Positions 1 to 5,332 of a stretch of DNA of 10,443 nt are shown piece by piece. The notes under the pieces are model-generated. The model saw only the letters and a program-made list of their open reading frames with translations, had not been told where the DNA came from and searched no databases. Numbering within the stretch: the stretch's first letter is position 1; each line of letters opens with the position of its first letter. The stretch comes from Acidobacteriaceae bacterium (GTDB lineage: Bacteria; Acidobacteriota; Terriglobia; Terriglobales; SbA1). The DNA lies in NCBI GenBank assembly GCA_019237515.1, contig JAFAGX010000239.1, forward strand, positions 1 to 10,443, given 5' to 3'. The position numbers and the translations under genes are program-made.

Positions 1-70
1 AAGACAACAATGTCGTCCAGCCGCGATGAGAATTGTCGGAAGTGGTGCCGATTGCGCATTCGCCGAACAT
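1..70 (-). CDS. Probable energy transducer TonB, N-terminal fragment (runs off left edge)
   Basis: Only 23 codons are inside the window. They start at the ATG read from 70 down to 68 and give MFGECAIGTTSDNSHRGWTT followed by LLS. An AGGAG lies 6 bases upstream (81-77), a strong start signal. From memory, acidobacterial TonB-family proteins typically begin MF-E/D-S..., followed by a K/R-rich stretch with RGWTTLLS leading into a single transmembrane helix; the HRGWTTLLS here matches that juncture. TonB couples the proton motive force of the inner membrane to outer-membrane receptors, so a copy near the large TonB-dependent receptor at 5332-8997 would make sense. The transmembrane helix, the proline-rich linker and the C-terminal TonB domain lie outside the window, so the identity is inferred from very little sequence. 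It is on the same strand as thrC but separated from it by 226 bases. Confidence 0.55.
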   Translation of the reverse strand, partial: MFGECAIGTTSDNSHRGWTTLLS

Positions 71-76
71 AATGAT

Positions 77-81
77 CTCCT
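77..81 (-). promoter_or_regulatory. Ribosome-binding site of the left-edge gene
   Basis: Read on the minus strand this is AGGAG, with a 6-base spacer (ATCATT) before the ATG at 70. It is the main reason for calling a gene start here although only 70 bases of the gene are visible. Confidence 0.7.
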
Positions 82-118
82 GACCGTCTGCTTGGTATTA
101 AAGACACCGGTCAGACGG
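80..118 (-). promoter_or_regulatory. Overlapping inverted repeats in the tonB leader
   Basis: Two 7-bp inverted repeats overlap here. CCGTCTG (84-90) pairs with CAGACGG (112-118), and CTGACCG (80-86) pairs with CGGTCAG (108-114). They cannot form at the same time. The second reaches bases 80-81 of the ribosome-binding site; the first leaves it free. Between the arms the minus strand carries TTTAAT/TAATAC (102-95), a possible -10 element with no good -35. The structure could therefore be an operator around a promoter or an RNA hairpin in the leader. The pairing is seen; the function is inferred. Confidence 0.35.
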
Positions 119-137
119 CAACAGAATGGCTTTCTGA

Positions 138-166
138 AAGAAAAAAGCCTCCATTAGCCGCGGCTT
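138..166 (-). terminator. Possible weak intrinsic terminator after thrC
   Basis: On the minus strand AAGCC (166-162) can pair with GGCTT (149-145) across a 12-base loop, followed at once by a T-rich run (TTTTTTCTT, 146-138). The loop side contains the perfect 10-bp palindrome AGCCGCGGCT (156-165), which offers a competing fold. It lies about 130 bases beyond the thrC stop and before the left-edge gene, where a terminator separating the two units would be expected. The stem is short, so the call is tentative. Confidence 0.35.
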
Positions 167-296
167 GGATGGGAACTTTTTCAGCTTCAAAGTGTCGCGG
201 GCGACTTCGATCGAGGCCTATTGGGATTGCCTACGGCAGATGCTGCCCGCTCCTGAACCTCAAATTGCGGGAGAAACGGTCAGACTTGCGGGAACT

Positions 297-1646
297 TCAG
301 GAAGGAACTTCAGTGTCATTGAGTGCGCCAATGACTGCATCGGCATTCGCCTCCAGCACGATGGGAGCACGTTGCTGGTGACGAACAATCGCGGAATCCT
401 CATGGCATAATTCGCCGCGATGGAACTTTAATGTATATTCCGGGTCTTTCAACAAGTGGCCGGTCAAGATTAGTACAATGCTGTCGTGCGGCTGGACAAA
501 GCCTGTTTTCACGAGTTTTTTCAGCCCCGCCAAAGTAACGGCCGACGCCGGCTCACAACCGATTCCATCCGATCCGATTTCCGCCTTCGCCAGCGCAATT
601 TCTGCTTCGCTGACCTGCTCGACCGTTCCGCCGGTTTCGCCCAACACGCGAGCCGCTTTCTTCCACGATGCTGGATTGCCGATACGAATCGCGCTGGCAC
701 CAGTTTCGGCCCTCACCGGAATTAGTTTTTTGCCGCCCGTTTCCCGCATCGTGCGTACCAACGCATTCGCACCTTCCGCTTGAATGATAGAAATTTTTGG
801 CAAGTGTTTGATGAACCCGATTTCCTTCAGTTCCAGAAACGCTTTGCCCAATGCAGATGAATTTCCTAAATTTCCGCCAGGAACAATGACGTGGTCCGGC
901 ACCTGCCAATCGAGTTGCTCCAGGAGCTCAAGCGCGGCGGTCTTCTGTCCTTCAATCCGGTATGGATTCACCGAGTTCAAAAGATACACGGGCATGCGCT
1001 CGACCACTTCATTCAATACTCTCAGGCAGCCGTCGAAATCAGTTTTGAGCTGGCATGTGAGCGCGCCATAGTCCAAGGCCTGAGAAAGCTTTCCCCATGA
1101 AACTTTGCCCTCCGGAATCAGCACCAGGCTTCGCATGCCGCCGTACGCAGCATATGCAGCCATCGAAGCGGACGTATTGCCGGTCGAAGCGCATCCCACC
1201 CAGGTGAACGCATTTGCCCGCGCAAATGACGCAGCCAAAGTCATGCCGGTATCTTTGAAAGATCCGGTGGGATTCATGCCTTGATGCTTCGCAAGCAGAG
1301 TGTCGACCCCAGCTGTGACTGCACAACGTCGCAGTTCGTAGATCGGCGTGTTGCCTTCGCGGAGAGTGATAATTTTTGAGGCGTCAGGAAAAAGAGGCAG
1401 CAGCTCCCGAAATCGCCAGACACCACTTTGATCGATCGAGAGCAGAGATTTCCGCCGGGTTCGCCATAGCGCGTTGAGCGAAGCAACATTCAAACCGGAT
1501 GGCCGTAAACCCTGATCGGTATTCCATCCTGGATAAGTCATTTCCAGCAGATCGCCGCATTCCGAACAACGGAACGACTTGGCAGGGCTGTCCGCGACTT
1601 TGCCGCAAGCGATACAGCGAAGTTCATGAGCAGGCTTCATGATCAT
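297..1646 (-). CDS. thrC: Threonine synthase, zinc-ribbon type
   Basis: Converts O-phospho-L-homoserine to L-threonine and phosphate, the last step of threonine biosynthesis; PLP-dependent, cytoplasmic, fold type II. The 449 residues begin with a four-cysteine zinc ribbon (C11, C14, C27, C30), as in many archaeal-type bacterial threonine synthases. The PLP lysine is K131 in NPTGSFKDTGM, with the ASTGNTSAS loop at 153-161, the phosphate-binding VPGGNLGN loop at 255-262 and the C-terminal LTGHLLKDP at 394-402, close to the family's LTGHGLKDP. The length is normal. The start is uncertain: ATGs at 1646 and 1640 are both possible and neither has a clear Shine-Dalgarno sequence. It lies 104 bases after the cupin gene on the same strand, so it may be read through from that operon or have its own promoter. 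A related family such as diaminopropionate ammonia-lyase or cysteate synthase is possible but less likely given the ribbon and the LTGH motif. Confidence 0.88.
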   Translation of the reverse strand: MIMKPAHELRCIACGKVADSPAKSFRCSECGDLLEMTYPGWNTDQGLRPSGLNVASLNALWRTRRKSLLSIDQSGVWRFRELLPLFPDASKIITLREGNTPIYELRRCAVTAGVDTLLAKHQGMNPTGSFKDTGMTLAASFARANAFTWVGCASTGNTSASMAAYAAYGGMRSLVLIPEGKVSWGKLSQALDYGALTCQLKTDFDGCLRVLNEVVERMPVYLLNSVNPYRIEGQKTAALELLEQLDWQVPDHVIVPGGNLGNSSALGKAFLELKEIGFIKHLPKISIIQAEGANALVRTMRETGGKKLIPVRAETGASAIRIGNPASWKKAARVLGETGGTVEQVSEAEIALAKAEIGSDGIGCEPASAVTLAGLKKLVKTGFVQPHDSIVLILTGHLLKDPEYTLKFHRGELCHEDSAIVRHQQRAPIVLEANADAVIGALNDTEVPS

Positions 1647-1706
1647 CGAGACTGCGCACGCGCGAGGAGTTCTGGGGAACCGCAGAGACGCTCTGAAGCA
1701 TTCGTA

Positions 1707-1740
1707 AGATCCTTCGCGGCTGCCGCCGCTCAGGATGACA
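1707..1740. repeat. REP-like imperfect palindrome between cupin and thrC
   Basis: ATCCT (1709-1713) pairs with AGGAT (1732-1736), and GCGGC (1716-1720) with GCCGC (1725-1729). They are separated by a symmetrical 2x2 mismatch and a 4-base loop. On the minus strand it reads TGTCATCCTGAGCG... to ...CGAAGGATCT. I recognise this shape as a common extragenic repeat in acidobacterial and some other genomes, usually written TCATCCTGAGCG-n-GAAGGATCT. There is no T-run, so it is not a standard intrinsic terminator. It may stabilise the upstream mRNA 3' end or mark the operon end. Confidence 0.55.
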
Positions 1741-1750
1741 TTTTATAAGA

Positions 1751-2191
1751 TTACTTTCGTCCGCGAAGGTAGTCGTCCGTCTTGTTGATCCAATCTTCGC
1801 GCGGTGGATTGAAGACGTCGAGGTCTACGGTGTCGACCAAAGCCTCGGCCTTGTGCGGCATGTGCGGAGGAATGGTGAGCACCTCGCCTTCATTGACAAT
1901 GATTTCTTTGCCGTCGATCCAGAACTTGAGCGCCCCTTCCAAAATGTACGTGACCTGCTCATTATGGTGGCTGTGCTTGGGAACGATGCAGCCCTTCTTC
2001 AACAGCACTCGCGCAAGCATGATTTCGTGGCCAACTATGAAATGACGCTGCAACAAGGGATTCAGGTCTTCGATAGGGACGGTGGTCCACGGAATATATT
2101 GCAGCTTAGCTTTCTGTGCACTCGCCTTACGGGCAGGTTTCTTGTTGGCTCTCGTGTTGGTCTTCCGTTGGCGCGTTCCTGCGCTTGCCAT
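1751..2191 (-). CDS. Cupin-domain protein with basic N-terminal tail
   Basis: A 146-residue single-cupin protein of unknown substrate. Cupin motif 1 is G67-x5-H73-S-H75-x3-Q79 (HSHHNEQ) and motif 2 is G102-x5-P-x3-P-H113. H73, H75, Q79 (or E78) and H113 can form the usual divalent-metal site. Small cupins of this HxHxxEQ kind include KdgF-like and dioxygenase-like proteins, but nothing here fixes the reaction. Residues 2-30 form a low-complexity, strongly basic tail (10 Lys/Arg, with Ala, Ser and Thr) that is not part of the cupin fold. I chose the ATG at 2191 over an upstream in-frame ATG at 2245. It lies one base after the TGA of the amidohydrolase gene (TGAAATG) and has AGGGAAGG about 8 bases upstream; the longer form would overlap the amidohydrolase by 53 bases. 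Translation is therefore probably coupled. It is the last gene of the tightly packed run. Confidence 0.85.
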   Translation of the reverse strand: MASAGTRQRKTNTRANKKPARKASAQKAKLQYIPWTTVPIEDLNPLLQRHFIVGHEIMLARVLLKKGCIVPKHSHHNEQVTYILEGALKFWIDGKEIIVNEGEVLTIPPHMPHKAEALVDTVDLDVFNPPREDWINKTDDYLRGRK

Positions 2192-2192
2192 T

Positions 2193-3536
2193 TCAGTGCA
2201 CCTTCCCTTGATAGATTCCCACTGCGTTATCGTGCAAATATCCATGTGCCAACTGAAGTGCCTGCGCCTCGGTCACCTCGCCTTCCGAAATCATTTCCGA
2301 CAGCGCCGCCGCCAAAGCTGTACGGCTGGACTGCACTCCCAACCAGTAACTTTCCTCAGCTCCCAGTGCCTGGTTGTATGGAAAACAATCCGTTCCGAAT
2401 GTCACTTTGTCAGGAAATGTTTCCAGCCACTGCTTCAGCAGCTTCTTAAATTCGGACGGATACAAAAGCACTTCGGTTTCCGAGGTGTCGAGATAAACGT
2501 TCTTCATGGCAGCCAGCCAGATCGCTTGGCGATCATAAGGGTAGCCGCCGTGAATCATCACAAACGTGGTGCCGGCGTATCGCGGATCGCGAACCACGCT
2601 CTCCAGATTCAGAATGTTGCTTTCCGACAAGTTGAAGTAATCGCCGATGCCAACCGCGGAATGAATGTGCACCGGCAGATGCAGCCGCCCGCCCTCGCTC
2701 ACAAGATATCGGAAAATGTAATCCTGAAAGGTTCTATATTCCTGCTCGCTTGGTATCCCGCCGGCAACGAAACGCTCATAAATATCTTGAGCTTGCTTTT
2801 GAGTCGGATCAGAGAATTTTGTCGACCGAAAATATGCGACTTCGAATTTTTGCGCAATTGCACCCTTCTTCTGATTGTCCTCGAGAGTTTGCGTGACGAA
2901 TTTCAAATAGTCATCGAAGCTTGCCGGCAGTTTGCTCAGGCCTTCTTGTTGCATCCAGCGGTGCAGCATTTTTTCTTGTAGTGGGATGTAGACCTGCTCA
3001 TCGCTGTTGCGCGCCGTTTCACGCTGATTATCAAACGGCCACATGAAGGAATCTGAAAAGAAGACCCACACGAAACGCTTCGGATCCAGGTAATCGGGCA
3101 TCATTGCGCGATTAGCGACGCCCTGCTCGATATTCAGCTTGTCGAGAATATTGGAAAAATACGCAATTCCCTGCTGCTTCTTCGCCTCGTCTTTCTTCTG
3201 AATGAGCCATTTCGTGTGTTCAGGCGAGAGATCGCTATACGGGTATCCCCACATTGCTTTCGCAGCTTGGACGAGTTCGGGATTCGTTTCACGCTCCCTG
3301 AGGGCGGCGCTGCCCGGGGGCGCTGCCATCGCGTCAACATCCGGATCATCGGCATAGCCCGGATGAGCATGATGGTCGAACATCGGAATTTTTTCGATCT
3401 GCGGCAACAAGCGCTGGTAAATTTGCTGTACATCGGGCCCAGGAAACGGACGGGCCTGCGCTGCACAAAAAGAAGGCGCTGACCCAAACGCTGTAATGAC
3501 CAGTAAGAGTGCTGTTCTCCAATTCATTGTCGTCAA
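2193..3536 (-). CDS. Exported metal-dependent amidohydrolase (amidohydrolase 2 / FluG N-domain-like)
   Basis: A TIM-barrel metal hydrolase of the amidohydrolase-2 type, 447 residues. Residues 1-28 are a signal peptide (hydrophobic ALLLVITAFG, then SFCAAQA before RPFPGP), so the enzyme should act in the periplasm. Metal-ligand motifs appear in the expected order: DHHAH (H56 and H58), PVHIH (H290, H292), MIHGGYPYDR (H329) and FGTDCFPY (D383). The IHGGYPY and GTDCFPY pieces resemble the amidohydrolase domain of FluG-type proteins, which act on C-N or C-C bonds of small molecules; the substrate here is unknown. The start chosen is TTG at 3536: GAGGAG ends 10 bases before it, while the in-frame ATG at 3527 is 19 bases from the same site. 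It lies 36 bases after the aminotransferase gene and is followed at once by the cupin. It probably removes an acyl, amide or carboxyl group from a compound brought in by the upstream receptor (inference). Confidence 0.82.
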   Translation of the reverse strand: MTTMNWRTALLLVITAFGSAPSFCAAQARPFPGPDVQQIYQRLLPQIEKIPMFDHHAHPGYADDPDVDAMAAPPGSAALRERETNPELVQAAKAMWGYPYSDLSPEHTKWLIQKKDEAKKQQGIAYFSNILDKLNIEQGVANRAMMPDYLDPKRFVWVFFSDSFMWPFDNQRETARNSDEQVYIPLQEKMLHRWMQQEGLSKLPASFDDYLKFVTQTLEDNQKKGAIAQKFEVAYFRSTKFSDPTQKQAQDIYERFVAGGIPSEQEYRTFQDYIFRYLVSEGGRLHLPVHIHSAVGIGDYFNLSESNILNLESVVRDPRYAGTTFVMIHGGYPYDRQAIWLAAMKNVYLDTSETEVLLYPSEFKKLLKQWLETFPDKVTFGTDCFPYNQALGAEESYWLGVQSSRTALAAALSEMISEGEVTEAQALQLAHGYLHDNAVGIYQGKVH

Positions 3537-3545
3537 ATCAGAGTT

Positions 3546-3567
3546 TCTCCTCTGCGTACCTCTGCGT
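3546..3567 (-). repeat. 10-bp tandem repeat that supplies the amidohydrolase ribosome-binding site
   Basis: CCTCTGCGT occurs twice at a 10-base period (3549-3557 and 3559-3567). On the minus strand this reads ACGCAGAGG-T-ACGCAGAGG followed by AGAAA. The 3' end of the second copy together with the following AG forms the AGGAG used by the TTG start at 3536. It fills most of the 36-base gap between the aminotransferase and amidohydrolase genes. I recall similar CGCAGAGG tandem motifs in acidobacterial intergenic DNA, but cannot verify this here. Confidence 0.55.
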
Positions 3568-3572
3568 CGTGG

Positions 3573-4760
3573 TTATCTTGAAACGGGGCTTCTCTGCCAG
3601 GCCGAGGCGACCTGCTGAATGCGCGCCACCGCTTCGCGCAAGGTTTCCCTCGACGATGCGAAAGAAAATCTCACAAAGCCTTTTCCCGCAGAACCGAAAG
3701 CCTCGCCCGCAATCGCTGCTACACCCGCTTCCTCGAGCATGATGCGACAGATTTCCTCTGCATTCATTCCGCTCTCCGAAATGTTCACCCACGCATAAAA
3801 TGCGCCTTCGGGGGCCTGACAGCGAAAGCCCGGTACCTGATTCAACTCACGCACAAACTGTTCTTTGCGCTTGGCAAATTCCGCAACCATTTTCGGTGTC
3901 GCTCCGGTCTTGTCTTTCAGCCCCTCAATGGCGCCATATTGGGTAAACTCCGCGACGCAGGTGTAACTATTGACGACCAGCATCTGCAATGCGGAAGTGA
4001 TTCGCGGAGGAGCAACAGCATACCCGAGCCGCCAGCCCGTCATGGCAAAACTCTTCGAAAAACCGTCGATGAGGACTGTCCGTTCCTGCATCCCCGGATA
4101 GCTGAGCATGGAGAAGTACTTCCCGCCATAGATGATCCGGGCGTAGATCTCGTCCGTAAGTACGATCAGGTCGTGCCTGACAGCAAGATCGGCGATCCGC
4201 CGTTGCACTTCATCCGTATATACAGTCCCAGTCGGATTTCCCGGCGAATTTGTGATCAGAATTTTGGTTCTCGATGTAATCTTGCTGGCGATCTCGTCAG
4301 GATCCGGCTGCAGCCGATTCCGCTCGGACAACTCGAACGGCACTCCGACCCCTCCGAAGCCAGCCGTGATCGAAGCGTAGCCGGGAAATCCGGGATCCGG
4401 GTACAAAACTTCGTCGCCGGGCTCAACCAGTGCCATCAGCGCCATAAAAAGCACAAGCTTGCAGCCGGGAGCAATCACAACGTGATCGGGGTTGATCTCA
4501 ATATCGCGAGTTTCTCGAAGATAGTCAGCAATCGCCTCCCGCAGGGCGGGAATTCCGGGCACCTGGCAATAGCGGTCTTTACCTTGATCAACGGCACGCT
4601 TCAAGGCTTCGCTGGCGGGAGCTGCGGGATGGAAATCCGGCTCGCCAAGTTCCAAGTGAATAATGGATCGTCCCTGGCGCTCCAATTCTTTCGCACGCGC
4701 GTACACGGAGAGCGCGCCTTCGCCGGTCATCACTGACATTCGGGAGGCAAGAGGTTGCAT
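3573..4760 (-). CDS. PLP-dependent class I aminotransferase (aspartate aminotransferase-like)
   Basis: Transfers an amino group between an amino acid and a 2-oxo acid; cytoplasmic, fold type I, 395 residues, a normal length. Visible motifs are GEPDFHPA (39-46), the glycine-rich SPGNPTG (172-178), TDEIY (202-206, with D203 contacting the PLP ring nitrogen), the PLP lysine K236 in GFSKSFAMTGWRLGY, and R364 in FVRFSF, the family arginine that holds the substrate carboxylate. The DPGFPGY stretch (122-128) and the SKSFAMTGWR form place it with aspartate-aminotransferase-like enzymes of subgroup I-gamma, but the amino donor is not determined by the sequence. The start at 4760 shares one base with the upstream stop (TAATG); an in-frame ATG at 4811 would overlap that gene by 52 bases and add residues outside the family fold. 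There is only a poor Shine-Dalgarno (CAGG), so re-initiation by the ribosome finishing the upstream gene is likely. Confidence 0.87.
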   Translation of the reverse strand: MQPLASRMSVMTGEGALSVYARAKELERQGRSIIHLELGEPDFHPAAPASEALKRAVDQGKDRYCQVPGIPALREAIADYLRETRDIEINPDHVVIAPGCKLVLFMALMALVEPGDEVLYPDPGFPGYASITAGFGGVGVPFELSERNRLQPDPDEIASKITSRTKILITNSPGNPTGTVYTDEVQRRIADLAVRHDLIVLTDEIYARIIYGGKYFSMLSYPGMQERTVLIDGFSKSFAMTGWRLGYAVAPPRITSALQMLVVNSYTCVAEFTQYGAIEGLKDKTGATPKMVAEFAKRKEQFVRELNQVPGFRCQAPEGAFYAWVNISESGMNAEEICRIMLEEAGVAAIAGEAFGSAGKGFVRFSFASSRETLREAVARIQQVASAWQRSPVSR

Positions 4761-5332
4761 TAGGCCTGCTTTCTCACAACTTCCTGAGGAATGGGAGTGG
4801 TGGGAACACACAATGCTCCCAAAAATCGCGGAAAAAGCTCGAAAGCCGCCGCGGTGGCAATCAGTTCAACCAGCTGAGCTTCGTTGTACACACATTTCAA
4901 CTCCGCAAAAAACTCCTCGTCGACCTCCCGCGGCGAACGGTGCAAGCGGTCAGCGCAACGGAAACCCAGCTTCTCAGCCGGGCTGAACGGACCATCCTCG
5001 AAGTCGCCCTTTACAGCCGCAATCTGAGCATCACTCGCTCCTTTTTGCTTTGCCGACAACGAATGCGCTGAAATCGCGTACGCCGAATCGTTTAGCACTG
5101 AGATTCTTGTGGCCACCAATTCTTTATACCAGCCGGGCAAGGCGCTGTCACCGAGCAGGCCTTTCAAAAAACCCGCCATTCCAATTGCCAGCACTGGACT
5201 GTGCGCCAGGACTTTAAACATGTTGGGCACGACGCCTCGCTGTTTCAGCAGGGCGTCGTAGATAGTGGCTACTTCCGGGGAAACCTGCTCCCGTTCGAGA
5301 AACGGGACGCGAGGCGAGGTCTCCTTCTCCAT
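4760..5332 (-). CDS. AhpD-like / carboxymuconolactone decarboxylase family protein lacking the CxxC
   Basis: A 190-residue, largely helical protein of the AhpD-like superfamily. The stretch from E71 to H90 (KELVATRIS...SAYAISAHS) matches the family core, where peroxidase-type members have C-x-x-C-x-x-x-H. Here the two cysteines are Ser83 and Ala86, while His90 and Glu71 remain, so it should not be a CxxC disulfide peroxidase. Two other cysteines, C126 and C147, lie away from that site, and C175 is near the C-terminus. The N-terminal part (FLEREQVSPEVATIYDALLK, then GVVPNMFKVLAHSP) is typical of the peroxidase-related or carboxymuconolactone-decarboxylase-like subgroups, which often sit in catabolic operons. 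The function is unknown. Its ATG overlaps the receptor's stop codon by one base (TAATG), with a weak GAGG 11 bases upstream, so translation is probably coupled to the receptor gene. Confidence 0.78.
   Translation of the reverse strand: MEKETSPRVPFLEREQVSPEVATIYDALLKQRGVVPNMFKVLAHSPVLAIGMAGFLKGLLGDSALPGWYKELVATRISVLNDSAYAISAHSLSAKQKGASDAQIAAVKGDFEDGPFSPAEKLGFRCADRLHRSPREVDEEFFAELKCVYNEAQLVELIATAAAFELFPRFLGALCVPTTPIPQEVVRKQA

Larger units (their letters stand above)
71..296. other. Intergenic region between thrC and the left-edge gene
   Basis: No convincing gene is seen here. Apart from the leader inverted repeats and the terminator-like hairpin listed separately, I note the 9-mer CGGTCAGAC occurring twice (108-116 and 277-285). 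A 10-base direct repeat, GGAACTTCAG, occurs at 291-300 and 304-313 and straddles the thrC stop codon, which looks like a small local duplication at the 3' end of thrC. Confidence 0.5.

Noticed and set aside
2..154. Plus-strand open frame of about 50 codons running in from the left edge
   Set aside because: No recognisable motif, and it runs antisense to a better supported start (AGGAG-ATG at 70).
165..410. Plus-strand open frame of 81 codons across the thrC 3' end
   Set aside because: It overlaps the clear thrC C-terminus, has no recognisable motif, and the flanking region shows terminator-like structure instead.
2082..2981. Plus-strand open frame of 299 codons
   Set aside because: Antisense to the amidohydrolase, which has a signal peptide and all metal motifs; the plus-strand translation has no domain signature.
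3939..4736. Plus-strand open frame of 265 codons
   Set aside because: Antisense to the aminotransferase with its intact catalytic motifs; the product looks like shadow translation rich in Arg, Ser and His.
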